DNA from: Candidatus Obscuribacterales bacterium
GTDB taxonomy: Bacteria > Cyanobacteriota > Vampirovibrionia > Obscuribacterales > Obscuribacteraceae
Assembly (NCBI GenBank): GCA_019752635.1
Contig: JAIELX010000083.1
Location: 36,835 to 100,834 of the forward strand
Length of the DNA stretch: 64,000 nucleotides
Direction: 5' to 3'
The first letter of the stretch is position 1. Each line of letters opens with the position of its first letter. Below, one piece after another: positions 17,547 through 26,481 of the stretch. Position numbers and translations under genes: made by a program. A model generated the notes under the pieces. That model was given only the letters and a program-made list of their open reading frames with translations, ran no database searches and had not been told where the DNA came from.

Positions 17547-19729
17547 CGTCCGGTAGTGCGCGTCAATTTTTCGGTCGTTGCGTTGAACATGCGAAGATCC
17601 TTCAACAGCCTCAGCTCCACGGCTGAGGCCGCAGCGATGTCGTTCATCTTATGAAGAGTATCGCTGAGCATTTCGCCGGACCTTATCCGCAAAGCGGTAT
17701 CCTGAATCGAAGCGGAGTTGGCTGTTGCATATAATTTCTTTAGCAGCTGCTCTGCTTCCGGCAACTTGTCGGTTCGCTGCAAAGCATTAGCCAGGTTGAG
17801 CTCAATCAGCCCTGTATTGGGTCCAGTGGCAGTTCGACCGTGAGCGGCATCGTCAATGGACAAAGCCTTCTTAAGCGACTCAACCGAGTCAGTCGCGCGT
17901 CCGGCTGCTAACTGTGTAGCACCAAGATTGGCAAACTGCAAAGCCAGGTAGTTTTTGTCAACCACCGGAGCGGTTCTTGCAATTTTCAGCAAGTCCTTCC
18001 GCAGCATCTCTGACTCCTCTAACTTCGCCATATGAAACTTGACGTTTGCCAACAACTCCACGAGCCCCTTCTGCTGGATAGATAGCATTCGCGCAGCTCG
18101 GTACTTTGCGATGGCGGTTTCCAAATTTCGTTCGGCTAATCTGTTAAACGAATCGCCCCCTAGTGCGGTCGGATTAGTAGCAGAGCGCTCACTAAGGCGG
18201 GCAATCTGATAGGACGTAAATTGGCTGACAGGACTTCCGACAAGTTTCTCAGGAGACAGGTACGCTGAGTTCAGGGAGACGTCATTGACCGGAGCACTCA
18301 TTACACCGGGACGGCCCTCTCGTTGTTGTTGCAACGTTGCATAAACCTCGCCGACTCGTCCATAGACGGCGGCGGTCTCCAGGCTGCTTGCTCCCGTCTC
18401 TTCAAGCTTTTGAATTGCCTTGTTGAAAACGTTAACAGCCTCGATCAATTGTCCTTGCTGCAGAACTCTCTCGCCCAAGTCTACCAAAGATGCTGCGGAC
18501 ATTTTCTTCAGGTGGTAAATATGACCGGCACTATAGACGATATCATGACCGGAATGATATCTGTGCCTATGATTGACCCTGGCAACTGATGACACACCGA
18601 ATATCAATATTGTAAGAGTTGCTATGGAAAAAAACAGAGAGGCTCTGCTTCGTTTTTTTAGTGACTCCTTTAGCGAATCTGTTTTCGAAACTTCTTGTGT
18701 GGATTTCGTTTCAGGCACCGCTGCCGCCGACCGATTCATTTCATCGTCGATGGCGTCGAGTATCGCCGCAATTTCGTCAAATGATCGGGGGCGGTTTTCC
18801 TTGTTCTTCTCAAGACACTTCGACACAAGGCTTTCCAAACTCTTCGGGAGAGCCAGGTCGGGAGCCACGGCACTCAGTTTCTTGGGACGGCGATTGATCT
18901 GCTTCAATACCACCTGCATCTTGGTGCCACCGTCAAAAGGCTTTCGTCCAGTTAGCGCTTCATAAAGCAAAAGTCCGAAAACATAAACATCACTTTGTGC
19001 ATCGATGTCACGACCAAGGCATTGCTCAGGGCTGGTATATGAGGGATCAGACAGCAACGCTCCACCGTTACCGTCCTCATCGGCATCAGCTTGAATGAAT
19101 CGCGCCAATCCGCCATCCAGCAGCTTTACTGAGAACCCGCCGTGAGCAGTAGTTTGGACAACTATATTCGATGGCTTCAAGTTTCGGTGCACCACGCCGA
19201 CGTGGTGGAGACCGAAAAGTCCTTCCGCAATTTGTTTAAAAATGTCCACGCAATAGTCTGCATCGAGAAACCCCTGAGACAGGAAGATTTCCTCAAGCGT
19301 TGCACCTTCAACATAATCGCTAACTATAGTGGCATTTGTAGTGCCATTGAATTCACAGCTGTATACTGCCGCAATCTGAGGATGCGTCAGGTTCGTCATA
19401 ACTGCGGCATCTTCTTTCAGTCGCTTTGCAGCGGCGGTGTTTCGCAATCTCTCGCCTGTAATTTGTTTGACAACGACAGGTCTATTTAGTCCGCGTCGAG
19501 TAGCTTTACGCGAGTGTCCTAGCATTCCTTTTCCGAGGTCTTCCGCGTAGAGATAGGTGGCGGCATCGCTCGACGGTGCTGCAGATTTCGACATGTCCTC
19601 ACGGGCGGGACCATCATCGGTCTTGGACAGAGGCGTCTCCTCGGAAACTATTAATGTCACAGGATCGGCTTCGGCGGTAATCACCGTCGAAACTTCTTTC
19701 TCATTAGGTCCATCCACCCGGTTCACCAA
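17543..19729 (-). CDS. Hanks-type Ser/Thr kinase-like protein with TPR region; predicted pseudokinase
   Basis: Residues about 55-320 are a protein-kinase fold: Gly-rich loop LGKGMLGHS, ATP-binding Lys in PVVVKQI, SPEQC in the activation segment and SDVYVFGLLLYEALTGRKPF. The catalytic loop reads HRNLKPSN instead of HRDLKPSN (AAC codon at 19181-19183), so the proton-accepting Asp is replaced by Asn, and the DFG motif is DGG. Both changes suggest weak or no phosphotransfer. A membrane helix (LFFSIATLTILIFGVSSVA, about 370-388) separates it from an extracytoplasmic half with TPR-like helical repeats (EAVNVFNKAIQKLEE, ETAIAKYRAARML). The start is uncertain: TTG 19729, or GTG 19726 behind GAGGTGA. 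It may act as a scaffold or sensor. Confidence 0.88.
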   Translation of the reverse strand: MVNRVDGPNEKEVSTVITAEADPVTLIVSEETPLSKTDDGPAREDMSKSAAPSSDAATYLYAEDLGKGMLGHSRKATRRGLNRPVVVKQITGERLRNTAAAKRLKEDAAVMTNLTHPQIAAVYSCEFNGTTNATIVSDYVEGATLEEIFLSQGFLDADYCVDIFKQIAEGLFGLHHVGVVHRNLKPSNIVVQTTAHGGFSVKLLDGGLARFIQADADEDGNGGALLSDPSYTSPEQCLGRDIDAQSDVYVFGLLLYEALTGRKPFDGGTKMQVVLKQINRRPKKLSAVAPDLALPKSLESLVSKCLEKNKENRPRSFDEIAAILDAIDDEMNRSAAAVPETKSTQEVSKTDSLKESLKKRSRASLFFSIATLTILIFGVSSVARVNHRHRYHSGHDIVYSAGHIYHLKKMSAASLVDLGERVLQQGQLIEAVNVFNKAIQKLEETGASSLETAAVYGRVGEVYATLQQQREGRPGVMSAPVNDVSLNSAYLSPEKLVGSPVSQFTSYQIARLSERSATNPTALGGDSFNRLAERNLETAIAKYRAARMLSIQQKGLVELLANVKFHMAKLEESEMLRKDLLKIARTAPVVDKNYLALQFANLGATQLAAGRATDSVESLKKALSIDDAAHGRTATGPNTGLIELNLANALQRTDKLPEAEQLLKKLYATANSASIQDTALRIRSGEMLSDTLHKMNDIAAASAVELRLLKDLRMFNATTEKLTRTTGR

Positions 19730-19772
19730 TCACCTCAAGTAAGCGACAGATAAGTTATTCCCCCGAAACGGC

Positions 19773-19778
19773 TATAAT
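19773..19778 (+). promoter_or_regulatory. Possible -10 box for the endonuclease IV gene
   Basis: TATAAT lies 30 bp before the GTG start of the endonuclease gene, in the 79-bp region divergent from the pseudokinase gene. The -35 region is not consensus. The short distance would leave a leader of about 25 bases. Confidence 0.4.
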
Positions 19779-19808
19779 CAGCCAGTCAATTGAGACAAGG
19801 TGCCGTAA

Positions 19809-20705
19809 GTGTCCCCGCGAAAGTCCAATAAGCCAATCAAACCCTCTTCAGACTCCTTATTAATCGGAGCACATGTGCGCGGTGGCGTGAAGGGCGCGGT
19901 GAAGCACGCGTTGGAAATCGGGGCGCAGTCCATGCAAATCTTCATCGGCTCTCCCCAGACTTGGCTGGCGCCTGCCCCGACAGCCACTGATGTCTCCTTA
20001 TTCAGAGCCGGAGTGCAGCAACACAACCTTGGTCCGGTCTTCGTGCACGGGTGCTATCTGGTCAACCTGGCGGCTGCATCGATAGAAAATCTGAAGAAGT
20101 CAGTGGAGAACCTCTACCTCGGGTTGCGATATGCCGACGCGGTGGGCGCCGCAGGCTTGATTTTTCATCCTGGCTCGGCTGGAAAAGCCGATGCAGATGA
20201 AGCAATCGAAAAAGTTATCAGGTCAATGGAAATAGTTTTGACTGACTACAAAGGCGACTGCAAATTGCTTCTGGAGGTGTGCGCCGGTCAGGGCGGTACC
20301 ATCGGCGATAAGTTCAGCGAGCTGGCGGCGATCCTTGCCGGTTTAGGACACGACAAACGCGTTGGAGTTGCATGGGATACCTGTCACCTGTTTAGCGCCG
20401 GATACGACGTTTCGTCCGAAGAAGGATTGAAGCGCACCATAGACGAGTTTGAGAAACTGATTGGCTTCGAGTGGCTCTATGCGGTTCACGCGAATGATTC
20501 GAAGACACCGCTGGGAGCGCGGCGCGACCGGCACGAGAATATCGGACAGGGACACATAGGCGAAGAGGCTTTTGCCCGCATGCTCCATGAGCCCCGGTTG
20601 CGCGCGCTGCCCTGGATATTGGAAGTACCGGGATTCGAGAATAGGGGACCATGCAGGCGCAGCATCGAGACTTTGCATCGGCTTGGCGGCTCTGCTACCC
20701 GCTAA
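19809..20705 (+). CDS. nfo: Deoxyribonuclease IV (endonuclease IV, AP endonuclease)
   Basis: The 298-residue protein cuts DNA 5' to abasic sites in base-excision repair, using a three-zinc centre in a TIM barrel. Zinc-ligand and family motifs are in order: IGAHVRGGVKGAV, VFVHGCYLVNLA, IFHPGSAGKAD, LLEVCAGQGG (most members have LENTAGQG), WDTCHLFSAGYD, YAVHANDSKTPLGARRDRHENIGQGHIG and LEVPGF near the end. The length fits the family. The start is GTG 19809, which places the first conserved strand (LLIGAHV) about 17 residues in. It stands alone between unrelated genes. Confidence 0.95.
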   Translation: MSPRKSNKPIKPSSDSLLIGAHVRGGVKGAVKHALEIGAQSMQIFIGSPQTWLAPAPTATDVSLFRAGVQQHNLGPVFVHGCYLVNLAAASIENLKKSVENLYLGLRYADAVGAAGLIFHPGSAGKADADEAIEKVIRSMEIVLTDYKGDCKLLLEVCAGQGGTIGDKFSELAAILAGLGHDKRVGVAWDTCHLFSAGYDVSSEEGLKRTIDEFEKLIGFEWLYAVHANDSKTPLGARRDRHENIGQGHIGEEAFARMLHEPRLRALPWILEVPGFENRGPCRRSIETLHRLGGSATR

Positions 20706-20977
20706 TCAAGAATTCAAACGCGAGGATTTTCCGATATGGACACTTGAAGCAGGCACCAATCTATTACACCCAAATTTTATTGACTGCTTTACGCGACAAA
20801 TGCCGGTGTGCGTCATCCCAGTTGCTAGGTTTCAGGACAGGTTTTTTGCTGTCAGGGAGGACCACAATAATTGACTATATGGATCTCCCTATATTTTGTC
20901 TGGTTTTCTGGAGTGGACCCGGCCGGACTCAAGATGTCAAGATAGAGGCTTGGGGGAATGGATGGGGGCGCCTGTTC

Positions 20978-21283
20978 ATGGGAATGAGTTGGGCAGAACG
21001 GCTGTACGAATTCGGCTACCAGGCCTACAATTCGAACGACTACAGCAATGCAATTAAGTACCTTTCGTTGGCTGTGCGCGAAAGATTCGATAACTGGAAT
21101 GCGCATTTCTATTTGGCAATTTCTTATTATCAAACAGGGCAATTCGGCAAGGCTTTCCTTGAATTCTGCATTCTTGAGAATTGTGCAGCTGATGCTGAGC
21201 TTAAGCAGCAAGCAAATGTCGCTTTGAAAAACCTTAAACGAATGCCTATGTTCGCCGAGATGCTCGCCAGTGGCGCTGCATGA
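20978..21283 (+). CDS. Small TPR-like protein
   Basis: A 101-residue, mostly helical protein with about two TPR-like repeats: AYNSNDYSNAIKYLSLAV and AHFYLAISYYQTGQFGKAFLEF. TPR proteins mediate protein-protein contacts. I place the start at ATG 20978 because the helical repeat begins right after it; an in-frame ATG at 20879 adds 33 residues that do not look like a TPR or a signal peptide. An AAAGGAGG sequence at about 21282-21290 follows the gene, but no reading frame begins behind it. Confidence 0.65.
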   Translation: MGMSWAERLYEFGYQAYNSNDYSNAIKYLSLAVRERFDNWNAHFYLAISYYQTGQFGKAFLEFCILENCAADAELKQQANVALKNLKRMPMFAEMLASGAA

Positions 21284-21380
21284 AAGGAGGACCATAACGT
21301 TCAATCGTAGAAGTGTGTCCGAAGATGGTCGGAACTCAAAAGGCGATAGCTGGTGCAATCGCCTTCTTTATTTGGAGTGA

Positions 21381-21728
21381 TTAGCTTTCCGAGCACGGTC
21401 CTGAAACCGGCGAAGCAAGTTCACTTCCACTTGCTCCCGGATTAGGCTCAAGTGGTATGCCGCAGGCGGACCACCCCGAGCCGCCAAAGAAGCGTAAGAG
21501 TTCCTGATAAAGTACGCCTCGTTCGAATATCGAGAGCGCGGAAGGATCTGCTTTTACAGCCAGTCTTATCTCCTCGAGCGACTTGTCCTTTAAGTCGGCG
21601 ACGAGGCTCTTGTATCGCTCGCCCAGCAGCTGGCGATTAACCGGCAGTTCAGGAGCCCATTCCTCAGGCAGATTCCATGGAAAATCTTTCAATGCGCTGA
21701 TCTCAAGCTTGGGAGCTAGTTCCATCAT
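21381..21728 (-). CDS. Hypothetical protein, 115 residues
   Basis: A small soluble protein with a predicted helical middle (RYKSLVADLKDKSLEEIRLAV) and a Gly/Pro/Ser-rich tail. No family is recognised. The frame is open over its whole length and amino-acid use is normal, but no clear ribosome site precedes the ATG-ATG start, so it is a modest call. Confidence 0.5.
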   Translation of the reverse strand: MMELAPKLEISALKDFPWNLPEEWAPELPVNRQLLGERYKSLVADLKDKSLEEIRLAVKADPSALSIFERGVLYQELLRFFGGSGWSACGIPLEPNPGASGSELASPVSGPCSES

Positions 21729-21950
21729 ATACGCTGTATGCGCCTTTGCGTCGAGCTAGTTCCGCCGAGGAGGTTTCAAGCGCTCTCACCTGAGAACACG
21801 ATACAACCGTCAGTCGGTCTATTAATCTTACATCGGCAAGCGGAAGAGATACGCAACCTGTACACACGATCGCGTTGCTTGCCTAACTTGCGGACTGCTC
21901 TCGTGCTAGCGGGCGTTTCGGGGCGTTTTGCCGCTTTTCGCAGGAGCCTT

Positions 21951-21992
21951 GGTTCTGAATTTTTACCGCTAGCAACTAAAGAATTCAGAACC
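21951..21992. repeat. Perfect 11-bp inverted repeat, hairpin-like
   Basis: GGTTCTGAATT (21951-21961) is the exact reverse complement of AATTCAGAACC (21982-21992), with a 20-base loop. No T-run follows, so it is not a typical rho-independent terminator. It may be a protein-binding site or part of a structured RNA upstream of nadC. Confidence 0.6.
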
Positions 21993-22086
21993 GGCACGTG
22001 TCTAGAACGGGAATCCCTGGCGCCTTACAAGACCGAAAGGCGAAGGCGAACACCAGGAATATGAAATTTGCAGTAATTGATGGCGG

Positions 22087-22115
22087 TTTCAACAGTCCGG
22101 GTGCTAGACTAAAAT
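22087..22115 (+). promoter_or_regulatory. Possible sigma-70-type promoter of nadCAB
   Basis: TTTCAA (22087-22092) and TAAAAT (22110-22115) are 17 bp apart, and lie about 100 bp before the nadC start. Both hexamers depart from consensus, so confidence is low. Confidence 0.3.
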
Positions 22116-22214
22116 TATCGTAGAAAGAACGATTACTGCTTTATGAGACCATCGTAATCTCAACCTCCGAAATCAGTTTTATCATTCCCCTGAAAAGTCA
22201 ATGAAGGTTCGACC

Positions 22215-23108
22215 ATGACCACCCCCGTTCCGTGCAACCAAAGTTCAACGGCAGCAGCCATCGGCGCACTGGATTTGGCGCAACTGGATCAGCTCATCGA
22301 TTCATGGTTGAGGGAAGACTTTGGTGCCGAAGGTGATATCACCGCGCAAGCAACAGTTCCCGCGAACAGCCAGTCCACCGCTACTCTCTGCGTCAAGCAA
22401 CCAGGAGTTGTTGCCGGCTTAGCAATCTTCGAAAGAATCTTGCACAAGGTTGATTCGGCGATCAAATTTGAGGCACTGGTGCTCGAGGGCTCTTATATAG
22501 AGAATGTCCCGACGACTGTCGCCCGAGTGCACGGACCGTCTCGTGCCTTGCTGGGAGCCGAACGCACCGCTCTAAACATTCTTCAACGCTTAAGTGGAAT
22601 CGCCACTGTAGCTCGACAGTTTACCGAGTTAGCGACACCAGTCGGCATTCAAATTCTCGACACAAGGAAAACAACGCCCGGACTTCGAGCACTCGAAAAG
22701 TGGGCGGTAAGGACCGGTGGTGGCACAAATCATCGCATCGGATTGTTCGACCGCATTTTGATCAAAGACAATCACATCGCTATAGCAGGCGGAGTAGCGG
22801 AGGCGATCAATGCATCGCGCGAGAAATTCCCGAATCACACCATTGAGGTTGAAGTCACAAATTTCGATCAGCTTCAAGAAGCTCTTGATGGGAAAGCGGA
22901 AACGATCATGTTGGACAACATGTCACCGACAATGATCAACCAAGCTGTCGCCATGGTTAACGGCAAAGCATTTATAGAAGTTTCCGGGGGCGTGAATCTC
23001 GGCAATATTCGCGATTATCTGATTCCGGGAGTAAACGCTATTTCAATCGGCGCACTGACGCACTCGGTGAAGAGTGTCGACATAAGCCTGGAAGTAGAGG
23101 AGCGATAG
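22215..23108 (+). CDS. nadC: Nicotinate-nucleotide pyrophosphorylase (carboxylating), quinolinate phosphoribosyltransferase
   Basis: The 297-residue enzyme turns quinolinate and PRPP into nicotinate mononucleotide, CO2 and pyrophosphate, the third step of de novo NAD synthesis. Family motifs are present: LREDFGAEGDITAQA at the N-terminus, ALLGAERTALNILQRLSGIAT, DTRKTTPGLRALEKWAVRTGGG with the substrate-binding Arg/Lys residues, RILIKDNHIA, VEVTNFDQL, MLDNMSP and EVSGGVNLGNIRDY. The length is normal. It is the first gene of nadC-nadA-nadB and ends 4 bp before nadA. Confidence 0.97.
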   Translation: MTTPVPCNQSSTAAAIGALDLAQLDQLIDSWLREDFGAEGDITAQATVPANSQSTATLCVKQPGVVAGLAIFERILHKVDSAIKFEALVLEGSYIENVPTTVARVHGPSRALLGAERTALNILQRLSGIATVARQFTELATPVGIQILDTRKTTPGLRALEKWAVRTGGGTNHRIGLFDRILIKDNHIAIAGGVAEAINASREKFPNHTIEVEVTNFDQLQEALDGKAETIMLDNMSPTMINQAVAMVNGKAFIEVSGGVNLGNIRDYLIPGVNAISIGALTHSVKSVDISLEVEER

Positions 23109-23112
23109 ACCA

Positions 23113-24090
23113 ATGTTATCAACCCAAGGACCTAGAATAGAAGCTGCTCGCTTAGCTCAACTTACAGCGGAGATCTACGATCTCAAACGCAAGCGTGATG
23201 CGGTAATCCTGGCACATAACTATCAGATTCCTGAGATCCAGGACCTGGCAGATTTCGTCGGCGACTCACTTGGTCTTTCTCAACAGGCGGCCAAAACACC
23301 AGCTAAGACAATCGTATTCTGCGGCGTTCACTTCATGGCCGAGACAGCGGCGATACTGTGTCCAGACAAGCGCGTCTTGTTGCCGGATGTGAAAGCCGGA
23401 TGCTCACTTGCGGACTCTATTACGCTAAAGCAACTGCAGGATTGGAAAGCTGAGCATCCTGGTGCGGTGGTAGTTTCTTATGTGAACACCACTGCAGAAA
23501 TCAAAGCTGAAACGGATTACTGCTGCACTTCCGGCAACGCTCTCAAAATTGTTCAATCGATTCCTGAAGACCGGGAAATTCTGTTCCTGCCGGACCAGTT
23601 CTTGGGCTCGTGGGTTCAGAAGATGACCGGTCGCAAGAATATGCACATATGGATGGGCGAATGCCACGTCCATGCGGCTATTCCGCCACTGCGCATTGAT
23701 GAAAAAATGAAAGAATTTCCGAAAGCCGAACTGTTGATTCACCCGGAATGCGGTTGTTTGACACCGTATCTGGATCGCGTGATCCGCCAGAACGGCAGCT
23801 CGCAGCTAAAGATCGCCTCGACGGAAGGCATGATTCAACGGGCAGCAAGCTCGCCTGTAGACGAATTTGTGGTGGCAACCGAAATTGGAATTCTTCACCG
23901 ACTCAAGAAAGAGAATCCAACTAAAACTTTCCATCCCATTGAAAGCGAAATGAGTTGTCGCTACATGAAGATGATTACAGTGGAGAATCTCCACAACGCC
24001 TTAAAGGAAGACCAGTTCCATATAACAGTTCCGGACGAGGTGGCCCTCAAAGCCAGAACGGCAATCGATCGCATGGTGTCTATCTACTAG
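23113..24090 (+). CDS. nadA: Quinolinate synthase
   Basis: The 325-residue [4Fe-4S] enzyme condenses iminoaspartate with dihydroxyacetone phosphate to quinolinate in the cytoplasm. Visible motifs are AHNYQIPEIQDLADFVGDSL, FCGVHFMAETA (first cluster Cys), AGCSLAD, YVNTTAEIKAETDYCCTSGN, LPDQFLGSWV, HPECGC (second cluster Cys), STEGMI and EMSCRYMK (third cluster Cys). All three cluster cysteines are present. The gene starts 4 bp after nadC and is probably translated together with it. Confidence 0.97.
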   Translation: MLSTQGPRIEAARLAQLTAEIYDLKRKRDAVILAHNYQIPEIQDLADFVGDSLGLSQQAAKTPAKTIVFCGVHFMAETAAILCPDKRVLLPDVKAGCSLADSITLKQLQDWKAEHPGAVVVSYVNTTAEIKAETDYCCTSGNALKIVQSIPEDREILFLPDQFLGSWVQKMTGRKNMHIWMGECHVHAAIPPLRIDEKMKEFPKAELLIHPECGCLTPYLDRVIRQNGSSQLKIASTEGMIQRAASSPVDEFVVATEIGILHRLKKENPTKTFHPIESEMSCRYMKMITVENLHNALKEDQFHITVPDEVALKARTAIDRMVSIY

Positions 24091-24117
24091 TGAATCACTC
24101 CGACGGGAGGGAATCTA

Positions 24118-25764
24118 ATGAACCACCGACATACTCAACGTACACAAAGCGGTCGACTTCTCCGCACGGCAATGCGCCAGTTCGATGTCATAATCGTCGG
24201 CTCAGGAATTGCAGGACTGCTGCTAGCATGCGAGATGGACAGTCGCGGTCTGCGTACACTGCTGCTCTGCAAGGGCGGACTGACAGACTCGAATACATCC
24301 AAGGCACAGGGCGGGCTCGCAGCAGTAACGGGTGATAACGCCTTTGACTCGCCGGAGCAGCACTTTATTGATACGCTCAAGTCTGGCGCAGGACTGACAG
24401 ATCCTACAGTCGCTCGCATGATGGTGAACGATGGTGCGCGATTGATCGCCCGGTTGGAAGAGATGGGCGTTCATTTCGATCGCCATTCAGGGAAGCGCGA
24501 TTTGGCCAGAGAAGGTGGACATGGACAGCCCCGAGTATTGCACAGCAAAGACTCTTCCGGCAAAGCAATCAGTGATGCATTAATCGAAATGGTGATGCGA
24601 TCGCGTCGCTTAACTGTTCGCGAATATTGCTTCGCTTCGGATTTGCTGGTTCACGATGGCATATGTGTTGGTGTGCGAATGGTGGCGGCGGACCGCGAAA
24701 CCACCGATTTGTACGCCAAGCATGTTGTTCTCTGCACGGGCGGACTAGGACAAGTGTTTGAGCGAACCACCAATCCCGAAATTGCCACTGGTGACGGTAT
24801 TGCTATGGCATTTCGAGCCGGCGCACGATTAGCCGATATGGAATTCGTACAGTTCCATCCAACGGCATTGGCGATTCCCGGCCAATCCACTTTCCTGATC
24901 AGCGAAGCCGTACGCGGCGCGGGTGCAATCTTGTTAGATAAAGCAGGGGAGCGCTTCGCTTTCAAGTACAGTGAAGATGGCGAGCTTTCCACTCGCGACA
25001 TAGTGGCAAAGGCAATCCACAGCACAATGCTGGAGGAGGGCAGCCAATCTGTCCGACTTGATCTGCGCCCTATCGGCGCAGAGAACATTGCCAACAAGTT
25101 TCCAGCTATCGTTGCCGCATGCAGACAACGCGGCGTTAACCCACTTGCGGAGCCCATTCCCATTGCGCCCGCTGCGCACTATTTCATGGGTGGGATTTTG
25201 ACCGACTCCTGCGGTCGAACCGATGTCCCCGGGCTCTATGCAATCGGCGAATGTGCCTCAACCGGACTACACGGCGCCAATCGCCTGGCAAGCAACTCTC
25301 TGCTTGAAGGTGGAGTGATGGCGCTGAGACTAGCGGACTATGTTGCGGGCAACTCGCAGTCAACGTCGGTGTTGGCACGGCCGAAAGACATCAATCCCTC
25401 CGTGATCCTGACGACAAGAGATTGCACAGCGGACAATGTTCAAAACTTCAGACGTACCATGTGCACTGCTGCCGGACTTGTTCGCCATGGCGAACGGCTC
25501 TCGGCATTCCAATCGCGCCGCGCAGGACCGCTGTTCTTGCCAGTGCCAATGCAACAAAAGGAAATCGAAGCTGCGAACATCGGTTTGCTTGGCGGCTTGA
25601 TTGTCCATGCTGCACTCAATCGAAACGAATCGAGAGGCGCTCATTGCCGACTAGACTATCCAGAAACTCACGACACCTCCTACCTGCGCCGGTTCTACAT
25701 CTCACAACATGGCACGGGCTGGCTGCCTGTAACCGAACTCAAACCCACCGTCGTCGGACTATAA
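24118..25764 (+). CDS. nadB: L-aspartate oxidase
   Basis: The 548-residue flavoenzyme oxidises L-aspartate to iminoaspartate, which feeds NadA. The FAD-binding Rossmann motif is DVIIVGSGIAGLLLA. Further family marks are SKAQGGLAAVTG, HGQPRVLHSKDSSGKAI, ADMEFVQFHPTAL, AAHYFMGGILTD and GLYAIGECASTGLHGANRLASNSLLEG. The C-terminal helical domain is present. It starts 27 bp after nadA with GGGAGGGAATCTA before the ATG. The first 19 residues before the FAD motif are longer than usual; a second in-frame ATG at 24172 (MRQFDV) could also serve. Confidence 0.96.
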   Translation: MNHRHTQRTQSGRLLRTAMRQFDVIIVGSGIAGLLLACEMDSRGLRTLLLCKGGLTDSNTSKAQGGLAAVTGDNAFDSPEQHFIDTLKSGAGLTDPTVARMMVNDGARLIARLEEMGVHFDRHSGKRDLAREGGHGQPRVLHSKDSSGKAISDALIEMVMRSRRLTVREYCFASDLLVHDGICVGVRMVAADRETTDLYAKHVVLCTGGLGQVFERTTNPEIATGDGIAMAFRAGARLADMEFVQFHPTALAIPGQSTFLISEAVRGAGAILLDKAGERFAFKYSEDGELSTRDIVAKAIHSTMLEEGSQSVRLDLRPIGAENIANKFPAIVAACRQRGVNPLAEPIPIAPAAHYFMGGILTDSCGRTDVPGLYAIGECASTGLHGANRLASNSLLEGGVMALRLADYVAGNSQSTSVLARPKDINPSVILTTRDCTADNVQNFRRTMCTAAGLVRHGERLSAFQSRRAGPLFLPVPMQQKEIEAANIGLLGGLIVHAALNRNESRGAHCRLDYPETHDTSYLRRFYISQHGTGWLPVTELKPTVVGL

Positions 25765-25890
25765 GCCTTCGCGCCAGCTTTTCCTCTGAAACTAATTGAA
25801 ACTTTAGTTTGAATCCCTCTCCCAAAGTTTTTCTTCGCACGATGGTAGAATCAACCACGCCGCTGCAGTCTCCGAACGGGAGCAGACACT

Positions 25891-26337
25891 ATGTCAGCAT
25901 GGCTTCGCACTTCGCACAGCAAAGCATTCGTCTCAGTGTCGCTACTGGCAATGCTGCTATCCGGCACTGGTGCCAAAGCAGAGACCAGTGGCAATGGGAT
26001 CGTCATTCCAAGTTTCGACGACAAATATTCAGCTTACGTCAGGAATCTTGAGTCCGGAAAAACTGATATCGACTACAGTGATTTTCGAAACAGCTTTTTG
26101 GAAAGCCGTCAGTTCGACCTGAAGAGAGCGAAACTATCGGAATACACCAACCTGAAGAAGGAGGTGTATGCTCAGATGAAACAGTCGAATTACCAGGCGA
26201 TAATTAAGGCTGCAAAAGCAATGCTAAACATTGACTACACCACGGATCAAGGCGACCAGACTTTCTACTTCGGAGTAACGCGAATCTTTGCGAGGCTTGA
26301 AGAGTCGCTTAGGAAAGGATCCCGGTCGACAAAGTAA
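25891..26337 (+). CDS. Exported hypothetical protein, possibly related to DUF4919
   Basis: The 148-residue protein begins with a signal peptide (hydrophobic VSVSLLAMLLSGTGAKAE, likely cleavage after AKA). The start of the mature part, DIDYSDFRNSFLESRQFD, recalls the opening of DUF4919 proteins, which are of unknown function. It seems shorter than that family, and no continuation was found in other frames downstream. It follows nadB by 126 bp and is convergent with the response regulator gene. Confidence 0.65.
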   Translation: MSAWLRTSHSKAFVSVSLLAMLLSGTGAKAETSGNGIVIPSFDDKYSAYVRNLESGKTDIDYSDFRNSFLESRQFDLKRAKLSEYTNLKKEVYAQMKQSNYQAIIKAAKAMLNIDYTTDQGDQTFYFGVTRIFARLEESLRKGSRSTK

Positions 26338-26481
26338 ATGTCACCCATCGGGCGCGGCGGCGCGGGAGCAGCCGCAGGACAGGCTTTCGAATTCAATCGA
26401 ACAAAAGGGAACCGGATGGCCTGGGCACGCGGCAAAATACTCGCGCCTGAAACGGCGAAGTAAAAGGCGAAAGTAATTAGG

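Larger units (their letters stand above)
21729..22214. other. 486-bp intergenic region before the nad operon
   Basis: The short frames here have unnatural composition, and I see no credible gene. The region contains a long hairpin (21951-21992) and a possible promoter (22087-22115) just before nadC. It could hold a leader RNA or a small RNA gene; nothing matches a riboswitch I recognise. Confidence 0.5.

Noticed and set aside
21738..22064. Forward frame of 108 residues before the nad operon
   Set aside because: Arg/Pro-rich composition without a domain; no ribosome site; spans the inverted repeat.
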